A DNA stretch of 64,000 nt from Ctena decussata (lineage: Eukaryota > Mollusca > Bivalvia > Lucinida > Lucinidae): contig OZ022503.1 in the NCBI GenBank assembly GCA_963989385.1, forward strand, positions 47,738,858-47,802,857, read 5' to 3'. The notes beneath the pieces are model-generated. The model worked only from the letters and a program-made list of their open reading frames with translations. It did not search any database and was not told where the DNA came from. How positions within the stretch are numbered: the first letter of the stretch is position 1; every line of letters begins with the position of its first letter. Below are positions 55,822 through 64,000 of the stretch, one piece after another. Both the position numbers and the translations under genes were made by a program.

Positions 55822-56045
55822 TAATGCACTTACAAATATAACGCGACGTCTGATTGGATAACGTCAAAAATTTGCGACAGTATATTCTGCAATATACTGT
55901 CGCAATTTCAACGTCATTATAATACGTCACTTCTCATTGGCTGACGTTTGGTTTTACGCTGCTGAAAGCGCTTGCAATGGATGCAAAGGATTACGCTTTG
56001 AAATGCGAAAATGTGAAAAAGTGCATTAGAATGGGGATAACTGTC
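55822..56045. repeat. Palindromic pair, first hairpin
   Basis: attgcgacagtatattctgc/aatatactgtcgcaattt-type hairpin at 55864-55906. It is framed by ttctaatgcactt (about 55820) and aagtgcattagaat (about 56020), an inverted pair that may be the ends of one ~215-bp element. Confidence 0.65.
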
Positions 56046-56190
56046 TTGAAAATTGTCATTTGGGGAGGTAAATCATCGGTTTTATGGTCGCATATTGCGT
56101 TTTACGGTTCCGCTGGCGCGTCGCCGTAAAACGAAATTTCCGACCATAAAACCGATGATTTACCTCCCCAAAACAGTTATCCACTAACTG
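56028..56190. repeat. Palindromic pair, second hairpin
   Basis: ggggataactgtcttgaaa at the left and aacagttatcc at the right. The arms ggaggtaaatcatcggtttt, then atggtcg are perfect over about 27 bp. The centre is gcgttttacggttccgctgg and cgcgtcgccgtaaaacg. Overlaps the end of the first hairpin's frame. Confidence 0.75.
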
Positions 56191-56224
56191 ATTCTATGTT
56201 GTCAGGAGCTGTGCTCACTGCTGC

Positions 56225-56268
56225 TACCACAGAATGCACACAACATTGAATCTACATTGAATCACTAC
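56225..56268 (+). mobile_element. Family D end fragment
   Basis: gaatgcacacaacattgaat and ctacattgaatca resemble the left half of family D; no right half. Confidence 0.45.
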
Positions 56269-56879
56269 TACTATCTCAGCAAAAATGCCGATCTTTTTGA
56301 GACCGGTTATCGGATATTCTTTTTTTTTTATCATCAGATATTCTATTTCTAAATAATAGGCTTGCTTGCACAGAAAATGATACATTCGGCCGACAAAGAT
56401 TCAAACTGATATGAATTACGTGTTCCTCGCCGGTTGCACAGATATTTTTGGCATGGAAATCATTCAATAGGCAGTTATCTGGTTATAAGACAGTACAGCC
56501 ATAGATATTGTATTCCCCTTGTAAAATGTTATCAGAGTTGCAAAGAGTATTCTTATGGACTTAACAGGTTGATATTTCGTAAGATATCAAATACTGCATC
56601 TTCCTTTTGTTAAAATTAGCTTTGAATTTGATTTGGTTTTGTGTGTGGGGTCTGGTATTAACATTAGTATGAATATGATACTTATACAATGTAATTACTC
56701 TCTTGCATACCAGTAAAAGTAGAAAGAGACTGATGTGTAAAGAAAATAACAGAGCGAAATATGGGACAACGTCGCTTGCTCTGACCTATCTCCGCATAAG
56801 AACTGACCATATGATTGTGGAATTACTCGCTGAATGACTGCATGAAAAAAATGGTTGCAGATGCGAACGATGACGTGTC
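56269..56879. other. No recognisable feature
   Basis: AT-rich; frames of 63 and 83 codons on the minus strand without domains. Confidence 0.4.
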
Positions 56880-56881
56880 TA

Positions 56882-56989
56882 CCAAGCAAGCACATGAAGT
56901 CGAACTGACGTCGTTTTGACATGGATGCGACGTCATTACGTCGCATCGACGTCAGTGCGACGTCATTTCAATGTCATGTGTCTGTTGGG
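56882..56989. mobile_element. MITE family C, copy 6
   Basis: Ends ccaagcaagcacatgaagtc and catgtgtctgttggg, flanked by TA at 56880-56881 and 56990-56991. The core has gcgacgtcattacgtcgc. Confidence 0.9.
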
Positions 56990-57041
56990 TAGCAAATGTG
57001 TATCAGAGGAGGTTGTTCAGAGCTTCTGCGGCCACAATAAC

Positions 57042-57243
57042 CAGAGCACTAGATAAGAGGGGTATTTGATGATAAGTGAGGGATAATTTTTTTATTTTTC
57101 ATTGAAACCATATGTTGTGACCCCTCATCTGAACCGTCTCGACGAGACGGTTCAGATAAGGGGTCACACCATATGTTTTTATTCAGAATTAACAAAAATT
57201 ATCCCTTATTATCACCAAATACTCCCTCTTATCTAGGGCTCTG
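57042..57243. mobile_element. MITE family F, copy 1, with 6-bp duplication
   Basis: Ends cagagcactagataagaggg and ccctcttatctagggctctg, flanked by AATAAC on both sides. The central hairpin has arms catatgttgtgacccctcat, then ctgaaccgtctc. Structure is the same as the copy at 62322. Confidence 0.92.
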
Positions 57244-57823
57244 AATAACGCCCAAAGTAGACTGAGCAGATTCTCTGAAAGCTGGCGTTCTGCTTGTGTT
57301 GCAACATTCTAAGTATCAGTCGAGCTGGTTTGGATGCTGGGTGCATAACTATTTTCCTAAACATATCCCCTAAAGTAGCAGAGAAGTGCAGATATTTTAG
57401 GATATACTCCTTTTGCTTGCCCAGTGTACATTGTAATCAGAAATGCACCAGGAAATAACAAGTCATGCTCTGAACGACGATAAAACAGATAATTTTTGCT
57501 ATTATTGGAGCATGTTTTTAAAACAAAACAGCCATCGTTTAAGTTTTAGTTTTAGTTTTTGCCTGTTTCCTTATCCGAAATGATTATTTTTGTGTTCTTT
57601 TTACCTGTTATTCCGCTATCGTAGGGTAAAATCTAGCCGTTTAAAAGTCTGTTTTTACTGGATGGAACTGAAAGCCATTTACCATGCGTTATCTCGTCGA
57701 GAAGGAACGGAACCATTATCTTGACGGCCGATCCATTTTAAATGGCAAAGATTCACCCTCAGGTGCAGTTTTAAGCTTCCATCTTTTATATCAGAAACTA
57801 AACCTTTGTAAGTATATACGTAA
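57244..57823. other. No recognisable feature
   Basis: AT-rich spacer with a repeated 'agttttagttttag' at about 57540. Nothing else. Confidence 0.4.
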
Positions 57824-58003
57824 TAGTTATACCATGGTTTGTCCGCCTGTACGAGGTGATAATCCACGAGCTTTAGCTCCCGTACAGGCGGACAAATTAT
57901 GGTTTAACTATTTTATACCACCCTTATCAGTGTAGACCTTGTTCATAGCGTAATATTTCGTGGTAACGTTTGCGTTTTCTGCCAGTAAGGGTGGTATAAC
58001 TTT
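57824..58003 (-). mobile_element. MITE family P, copy 2
   Basis: A palindromic part, agttataccatggtttgtcc, then gcctgtacg and its complement, is followed by ccacccttatcagtgtagac, gaaatatt-type words and gccagtaagggtggtataac. Opposed to the copy at 12228. Confidence 0.75.
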
Positions 58004-58425
58004 TTAAAAAAAACTTGGTCTATGTTTCATTCATAGTTGAATCTTATCAAATACAATATTTTAACCACACAATCTAGAAAAAAGCTTTTGTTAAAATTCA
58101 AAACCCGACCGTGAGTGGGTTTTAAGCACGGCTGCGGGTGCGATTGTAGCTTTGACGCCACTTCGACCAACTTACGCATTATAACAGATAGCACAACATG
58201 TCGATGAAAAAGAAAGAACTTCAAAAGTATTACTGTCATGCTGTTTACCTAAAAAGCAGCTACTAAAGAGACCAGGCACAATTTCCTAACCTATACGGTC
58301 GATTACCAAAATAGACTTAGAGTCAGACTCAAGCATTATTGAATCTACCAAATGTCAACAATTTGGCGATGCATTGGATAGCAATTATATCCTCTATGTC
58401 TTCCAAATGCTTACCTTGTGATATG
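58004..58425. other. No recognisable feature
   Basis: AT-rich spacer; the hairpin-like pair aacccgaccgtgagtgggtt at about 58104 is short. Nothing else. Confidence 0.4.
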
Positions 58426-58427
58426 TG

Positions 58428-58600
58428 GACCCCCAGTATAACAGCGAGATAGTTAAAGCACTGGCCTTCTAAGCTAATGGTCAGGGTTCGAATCATGCAA
58501 CCTATTTCAACTGTAAATAGGGTTCCACTGCACACAGCTTATACACTTTATCACCCTGCCATGGTTGAAATACTGTAGAAAAGGTCATAAAACAAAGTCA
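58428..58600 (+). mobile_element. tRNA-derived SINE
   Basis: Head gcgagatagttaaagcactg has a worn A box and ggttcgaatca is a good B box. The tail 'ggttgaaatactgtagaaaagg' is shared with the SINEs at 45697 and 60340 (reversed). A tRNA gene is ruled out by the poor acceptor and D-stem pairing. Confidence 0.7.
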
Positions 58601-59189
58601 TCATCCATTCATCTACACCTTTTGGTACATTGTGCTACCTACTAGTACAGTATGTAGTTCTGCTGTATTTCATATGACCGCTCACGACATCTTTGCGAAC
58701 AGTATCCTTGTCAATGAACCTCTCTGATATGTGAAGACAATACAGTCTTATAAGGTCACAGAGTCCACATCCGATCATTAGAACTATCTCCGTCCATGGA
58801 CGTAGGCAACAACATTAGTCTCCTTCTTTAAGATTATATTACTTTTCTTAGTAGTTTGTAATATCAGTCTAAGGCACAGGGTAAATCTGTTTATAGCTCT
58901 CCATCAAACTGATCAGATCTGATCTAAAATTTTACCCTGTGAGTAACAGTGAATATGTGTAAAACTTCAGTTATAGATTGATTCGAAGTATTAAGCTGCT
59001 CTTTGAACGGGACCAGAGAATTGTGTTGCTGAACATGAGACCGACTATCAGTCCAAACGTTAACTTGTATGTTGAGTATATCCTTAGAAATTGAAGAAGT
59101 ACGGGTGGGTTTGGGCAGACATCCATCAAAAGATGGAGATGGAATGATCAACACTGTAGGCTATGATCAGGTACCGAGTTTATAAAAAC
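58601..59189. other. No recognisable feature
   Basis: Small frames only; nothing identified. Confidence 0.4.
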
Positions 59190-59418
59190 TTCTTTCGTGC
59201 TCAGCTCAGCTGAGCATGAAATTTTCTCTGCTGATAAATATGAAAATGCCAACTGATGTTGGCATTTTCATATTCATAAGCAGAGAAAATTTCATACTCA
59301 GCTAAACTGAGAATGAAAACAACAGCAGTTATCAGTAATTTGCCATTTATTTGCAGGTAAAATTTCATGCTTAGCTGAGTTGAGCATGGAAAAAATATAA
59401 CCTTGGGGCCAGGCTGCT
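59190..59418. mobile_element. MITE family I, copy 2
   Basis: gtgctcagctcagctgagca at left, then gctgataaatatgaaaatgc with its complement close by (hairpin about a ttgg centre at 59262). At right is gcttagctgagttgagcatg and then ataaccttggggcc. Parallel to the truncated copy at 11867. Confidence 0.8.
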
Positions 59419-59984
59419 CCTTTGGGAGCAGACTGGTCTGAGACAGACGTATCTGTTCCAGCACTTGGAATCTTTCACGCCGGCAGACTGAGGGCAACAG
59501 TGGCATAGTATACGTGGACGGGAGCTCAAAATTAAGTTTAATACTTCTCAAAATAGCAAACTGAAAAAATCTCAGTGCTTTTCAGGCTGAAAACCCATTA
59601 AAAGGTGCAAGGTGCAATTTATGTTCAAGCCTCATCAACATAGATGGCTTATCAGCACCCAACAGCATTCTGCAGCCGTCTTTTGCTTATTAGTGCTAAC
59701 TCAACCGGTATAATTTACATATCTTCAGATAAATATATTGCTTCGATAATTCTTTAAAATGATTTGAAATGCATAAATCTGACAAATAACTGATTATATT
59801 TACTTCTAAATCGTCATCAGTCGATGATATATTCATATGCACTTGGTACCCTATATCAATTTCAGATACCCAGAGCCTTTTTGTTATTTCATTTTAAATC
59901 ACCTATTACATGTATAGTCGGTCAAGTCCATTCCGTGCAAGCCTGTCCGGTCATAATGGTCGAGAGTCTAACGTGAATGGGTAC
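59419..59984. other. No gene; hairpin J-like fragment
   Basis: At 59419-59480, gctgctcctttgggagcaga and cagacgtatctgttccagca match 51741-51790. The remainder is AT-rich with nothing recognised. Confidence 0.45.
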
Positions 59985-60200
59985 CCCTTTAGGGGAACAA
60001 ACTCTGTCATTTTCATTATTTCATTCCTTCTTAATGGTGATCAACTCGTAAAGGAAAGAATTTGCTCCCTTTGGAGCTAATTATTCACTCAAAGAGTCGA
60101 CCTCTTTTTGGATTTTATAGGTCATCCAGAGAAGCAACACAGCAAGTTACATGTATAAAAGTTATTTCCCTTTGTAAAAATGGTGACCAGGTACACATTT
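59985..60200 (+). mobile_element. Family L element, copy 3
   Basis: gtgatcaactcgtaaaggaa and agaatttgctccctttggag, then gagtcgacctc. Starts with cctttaggggaacaaa. Parallel to 34400 and 62145. Confidence 0.6.
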
Positions 60201-60339
60201 AGGGGAAATGGCACTGCCTGTTCTCATCTGTGTCAGACATAGACGAATGGATAATATGGCTTTTTTACAGCTTTTTCAACCGTTTTTCAGTCATTTGGGG
60301 ATGATGAGGGAATGAGTTAGAGCTTGATGGATGGATAAT

Positions 60340-60524
60340 TTGCGATTTTACATCCCTTTTAACAGTATTTCAGTCATATCAGAATGATGGGTGGGTGATA
60401 ATTGAAGGTTGTGTACAATGGAACCCCGTTTACAATTGAAAAGATTCCTGCCCCCAGCGGGTCTCGAACCCGGAACTGCTAGATAAGCAGACCAGCGCTT
60501 AACCTACTGAGCTACCAGGGCCCC
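60340..60524 (-). mobile_element. tRNA-derived SINE with intact pol III boxes
   Basis: Minus-strand head ggggccctggtagctcagta. The A box is tagctcagtagg. A ctgcttatctagcag anticodon-like hairpin follows, then the B box ggttcgagacc in a perfect cggg/cccg stem. The distance from the 5' end to the anticodon stem is too long and the acceptor pairing is poor, so it is not a functional tRNA. The tail has ctgatatgactgaaatactg, then ttaaaagggatgtaaaatcg. A second tail-like fragment lies at 60240-60320. Confidence 0.85.
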
Positions 60525-60641
60525 TTATTGATGATGAAATAGTCCCTATACTAAAGATGAGTAAACACTTCAACCAGACTTTACATGAAGCTTCCGACCC
60601 CTGTGAGTCCGGAGCTTATGTCTGGTAAAACCTACTGATCC

Positions 60642-61016
60642 CAGGCCCGGATCCAGACCATCACGTACTGGTGGAGCTCTGGATAACTGGTGGGGCTGGG
60701 AGGTGCCGAAATGTATTTGTGTTGGGCAGGGGACATGAAAATATGACATATTTATGGTTCAATTTCACGATAATTTTTTATATATTTTTTCCTTGAAATA
60801 TATATTGTGATATCTCATTAGAATCGCCTCCCCGAGGCGATTCTAATGAGATGTCACAACATATATTTTGAATATTTTGATCTAACCACATTGGATAAAT
60901 TTCTCAAACTGTCATATCAGATACTTCTTATTATCTGGAGGCCTACATATTATATTAACACAGAGGCCAAATGGCGGGGCTGCAGCCCCAAAGCCCACCC
61001 CCTGGATCCGGGGCTG
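60642..61016 (-). mobile_element. hAT-like MITE E, copy 2
   Basis: Ends caggcccggatccag and ctggatccggggctg. The internal hairpin at 60802-60870 has arms gtgatatctcattagaatcg. Orientation is opposite to copy 1. The 8-bp flanks no longer match. Confidence 0.85.
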
Positions 61017-61210
61017 GATTCAGTGCTACAATTTATGACAATTTCATGCTGCGTCTGAGGCAGAACTTGATTTTAATAGCTGTCAATCATTGCAAATCTG
61101 TTTTTAGAAAATTATCTTGTACCAGACACCTTTGTAAAACAGGGAAACAGTGTAAGAAAATTAGAAACAGATAGACTAAAGCTTGGCATTATAAAAGGGA
61201 TTCTGAAGAA
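61017..61210. other. Spacer
   Basis: Nothing recognised. Confidence 0.4.
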
Positions 61211-61280
61211 TGAGCGAACAGGTAAGACTCGGATCAGCCTGCGCAGTTGCGCAGACTGATCAGAGTCTTCCCAGTTCGCA
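61211..61280. mobile_element. Short hairpin related to the family A core
   Basis: gcgaacaggtaagactcgga then tcagcctgcgcagttgcgca, closing on tctgatcagagtcttcccagttcgc-type complement. The words actcggatcagcctg and ctgatcagagtctt match the family A core, but the gagccgcgac ends are absent. Confidence 0.75.
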
Positions 61281-61923
61281 TAAACAATTTATGGGTTCTG
61301 GGGAAAATATTAACCGAAAAGCGTGAGCGCGCATGCACAGACTGGTCTAAGCCATGATCATTATCACATGCTTTGAGGTACCTTTTCTTTCGTTTAGGTA
61401 AAAACAAGAGCTTCTCTAATAATCTATATGCGTTTTTAATGCACAAGTTTTAACTTATCAGAAAGCTAGTTGTTCTAACACATTTTGAAGGCAACTGTCT
61501 TCTCGGCCTATAAAATCGTACCAGGGAGTCTTGCTCTACAGGAAAAACATATTTTGTAGACGTGTAATATAAAATTGAAGCTTTATTGCTACGAATTGGA
61601 AACAAAATGGTAAAACATGAACTGTCAAACTTAATTTATCTTAAGCACCCCTAAAAGAAAGAAAGAAATGTAAGCCCGACGGATCAAAACATTGTCTAAC
61701 AGGGTGAGACGGTTTGTAGTGGACCTCTGTGTCAATATGGTTACTTTCCCAATATTTTCCCGTCTGATCAGGATCTCCATTGTCAGCAGATAGGTTTGTG
61801 GTTGTTTTATCAAATACCCCTTTTCGGAGAAATGGTCTAGTATTACCTGAGATATTGACGGCCTCAAGAAAGCGTAGCTTATACTGAGCTCATTGAGTTA
61901 CCCACTGAAAATAAAGTCCTTAT
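61281..61923. other. No recognisable feature
   Basis: Minus-strand frames of 70 and 78 codons without domains. Confidence 0.4.
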
Positions 61924-62074
61924 CAACCCTTTAAGCGCCAAAAGCAGACGATAAACTTTTACGTCTGCTAAATTCCTTAAACTTTTTCGTCCAAGCTATA
62001 TCATATTGAGAATTCAAAGACTAGCGGGCAAACAATGTAGATCTGGATGAGGCGTCTCTGGTGCTAAAAGTGTT
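61924..62074 (+). mobile_element. MITE family G, copy 3 (internal deletion)
   Basis: caaccctttaagcgccaaaa and gcagacgataaacttttacg at left; gggcaaacaatgtagatctg then gatgaggcg jumps straight to tctggtgctaaaagtg at right. Part of the hairpin and right arm is deleted. TTAA follows at the right. Confidence 0.75.
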
Positions 62075-62144
62075 AATGTGGTAGTGATAATTTCAGGTGT
62101 TGGTTTTTCATGTTTTCGTCCTCAATTTCTATAAACAGTAGCAA

Positions 62145-62545
62145 CAATGGTGACTTCCAGGTTGCTTCTTCGACGACGAATAAAGTCCCTTCGAAATGGG
62201 ATCTGCTGTTAAAGGAAAGAATTTGCTCATTGAGGAGCAAAGTCTTTCCTTTAGAGTTGATCACGGCCAATTGAGAAGGGAGGCAAGAATGAAAATGGCA
62301 GAGTTGCTTCCCTTGAAAGTGTCAGAGCACTAGATAAGAGGGGTATTTGATGATAATTGAGGGATAATTTTCTTTATTTCTCATTGAAACCATATGTTGT
62401 GACCCCTCATCTGAACCGTCTCGTCGAGACGGTTCAGATGAGGGGTCACAACATATGTTTTTATCCAGAATTATCAAAATTATCCCTAATTATCACCAAA
62501 TACTCCCTCTTATCTAGGGCTCTGAAGTGTACCCATTCACCAGGG
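62145..62545 (+). mobile_element. Family L element, copy 4, split by family F
   Basis: Left part: ctgctgttaaaggaaagaat, hairpin gctcattgaggagc, then gttgcttcccttgaaagtgt. After the family F insertion the element continues gtgtacccattcacc, as in the unbroken copy at 34400 (cctgaaagtgaacccattca). Confidence 0.75.
62322..62524. mobile_element. MITE family F, copy 2, with 6-bp duplication
   Basis: Ends cagagcactagataagaggg and ccctcttatctagggctctg, flanked by AAGTGT on both sides. The central hairpin of catatgttgtgacccctcat arms is essentially perfect. Inserted in a family L element. Confidence 0.92.
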
Positions 62546-62937
62546 TTTCTGCCAGCAAGTCTATGTCTGCAGAGCAGCAGCATATGTAGCAGCATCATAA
62601 ACGTATGATTTATGGCCGCCAGAGGGGGTCACTGATTGAGACTATCGCTGGCGAACATTAACAGTAGCGAACAATAACACGTATAATATTTATAGCTGTA
62701 AGTGCTGTTTACTCTCAAAATATTGTCGGATGTTGATGCTGTAAACAGGTAAACATGCGTGTGTAAATGCAGGGCCCCTGTCCATCGGGGTCAGCGGAAT
62801 AGTTGGGTTGCCTCGTGCCCCTACGGCTGTGTTGCTAATAGCTGTAGTAGGACCTTGGTGTCATTTACTCAGGTCAGGTCAGGTGAATATAATACAAATT
62901 CGGGGACAACCAGTCTCGACATGACTGCAATATAATT
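62546..62937. other. No recognisable feature
   Basis: Mixed composition. 'caggtcaggtcaggt' at 62871 is a short 6-bp-type repeat. No gene evidence. Confidence 0.4.
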
Positions 62938-63084
62938 TAAAAGGGTAAAGGGAAAAGTTTCCCATAGCCTAGTGGTCGTAGGGGCAGTGGGGTTATAGGC
63001 CCACTGTATATTGGTCACAGCATATGAAAGGCGGAGCCCACCTCTTTCCTTTCGCTGCATTATTGTTCCCGGTACCCATTTACT
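62938..63084 (-). mobile_element. SINE, 5'-truncated (copy of 455-731)
   Basis: Shares cccatagcctagtggtcgta, cagcatatgaaaggcggagc and cctttcgctgc words with the first SINE. The tRNA-like head is missing where family E copy 3 begins. Confidence 0.75.
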
Positions 63085-63087
63085 GCC

Positions 63088-63362
63088 TTTTGTTAGATTA
63101 GAATATATGTTGTGACATCTCATTACTCATTAGAATCGCCTCTATGGGGCGATTCTAATGAGATATCAAAACATATATTTTAAAGCAAAAAAGACATCAA
63201 AATTCTCATCATATTGATCCCTAATTATGTCATATATTTTGAAAGCCCCCCCACCCCCCCATCCCCCCCCACACACACACACCACACACACATACATGGC
63301 ACCTCCCAGCCCTACCAGTTACCAAGAGCCCCACCAGTGCGTTGTGGTCTAAATCCGGGCAT
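63088..63362 (+). mobile_element. hAT-like MITE E, copy 3 (left end lost)
   Basis: Begins at gttagattagaatatatgtt, inside the family E sequence. The hairpin with gtgacatctcatt and gaatcgcctc arms is present, with an extra 'actcatt'. Ends ctaaatccgggc. A poly-C/ca-rich stretch at 63247-63292 lies inside. Confidence 0.8.
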
Positions 63363-63384
63363 TTAAACTATGTTTTCAAGGATG

Positions 63385-63510
63385 TTACGAAGTGAAAAAG
63401 AGCTGCTACGAAACGAAAAAAGTCAAAGTTACCGAACGACCTGGTCATCAGGTCGTTTGGTAACTATTACTCTTTTTCGTTTCGAAGCAGCTCTTTTTCG
63501 TTTCCTAACG
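63385..63510. repeat. 126-bp hairpin element M
   Basis: cgaagtgaaaaagagctgct then acgaaacgaaaaa, with a gttaccgaacgacctg inner arm about a gtcatcag loop, and the complement. A single copy here. Confidence 0.85.
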
Positions 63511-64000
63511 GCCGTTGTATATACAGTGTGACTGGCCAGAACGAGGCTTATGATTTCAATAAAACAGTTACAACTCTAAAGCAAGTCACCTGAACAAAAG
63601 AAGAAGGCTGTGGCTTTGTTTTCTTCATTTTGTCAGAATTATCAAACAAGTTTCAAGAATTTGAAATAGAAACCTGTTTGAAACCTCGACAAAGTCCCTA
63701 AGCTTGAGTAGGGAGATGCAGTGCACCAAACAGCTGATTTGTAATTAATACATACTCGGACAAATGCAGATGCATAGATGCAGGTATCCATCATAGCGAT
63801 TGCTTCATTTAGTATAATTTGAAAATATAGAATGTCTTTGATCATGTTTATGCTTTGTACGCCAACGTCTAAACTATAATTTGTAATATAGCAAGTGCAT
63901 TATGTCAAAGGAACCGCCTAATTTGCCTTGACTGAAGAATGGAGTTTTATTGGTCAGTAATTGGTAAATTCTCCAGTGGTCAATTTCCGCTGGGTCTGCG
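63511..64000. other. No recognisable feature
   Basis: AT-rich to the window edge; a 67-codon minus-strand frame without domain. Confidence 0.4.

Noticed and set aside
60446..60524. tRNA gene on the minus strand
   Set aside because: A and B boxes and the T arm are good, but the acceptor and D arms do not pair properly, the spacing to the anticodon stem is too long, and a SINE tail follows.

Overview
This 64 kb window looks like gene-free, repeat-saturated nuclear DNA from a bivalve mollusc, probably a heterodont clam. The assignment is an inference. It rests on repeat families that I associate with bivalve genomes: the 'ctagtgacctagtttttgac' satellite, the 'ggccatggtggccctgaat' element, the 'gagccgcgacacgac' MITE, and SINE heads with pol III boxes. 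I see no intact protein-coding gene. No reading frame exceeds about 170 codons, and the longest informative ones belong to decayed transposons. There is no bacterial or organellar signature. Layout: 0.2-8 kb holds a tRNA-headed SINE, MITEs and a 1.15 kb element built from short inverted words. 8-10.2 kb is featureless. 10.2-16 kb holds a LINE reverse-transcriptase scrap, MITEs and a mariner-sized element lacking a transposase. 16.5-21.8 kb is a compound block of tandem-repeat-bearing elements nested in one another, including a thirteen-unit 145-bp array. 22-30 kb holds scattered MITEs and a 33-bp minisatellite. 31.4-32.8 kb is a decayed LINE with recognisable endonuclease and reverse-transcriptase motifs. 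35.4-37.5 kb has a 248-bp tandem repeat and two opposed copies of a 350-bp element. 42.3-45.2 kb is an array of ~286-bp units split by a hAT transposon remnant (zinc finger recognisable) and by a SINE-like retroposon. 46.7-47.05 kb is a single 329-bp palindrome. 47.2-50.5 kb is featureless. 51.5-63.5 kb is again dense in MITEs. What ties the window together is DNA transposition and retroposition. Target-site duplications can be read directly for several families: 4 bp (A/T only) for the gagccgcgacac MITE, TA for three families, 5 bp for the 350-bp cagtgatttttt element, 6 bp for the cagagcactagataag element, 8 bp for a hAT-like element, 12 bp for a SINE and 8 bp for a tiny LINE tail. Several MITE families share an end with a different core, or a core with different ends, which suggests module exchange. 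Limits: all calls come from reading by eye, edges are usually good to a few bases only where a duplication is given, and family names are inferred from termini and duplications rather than from database matches.
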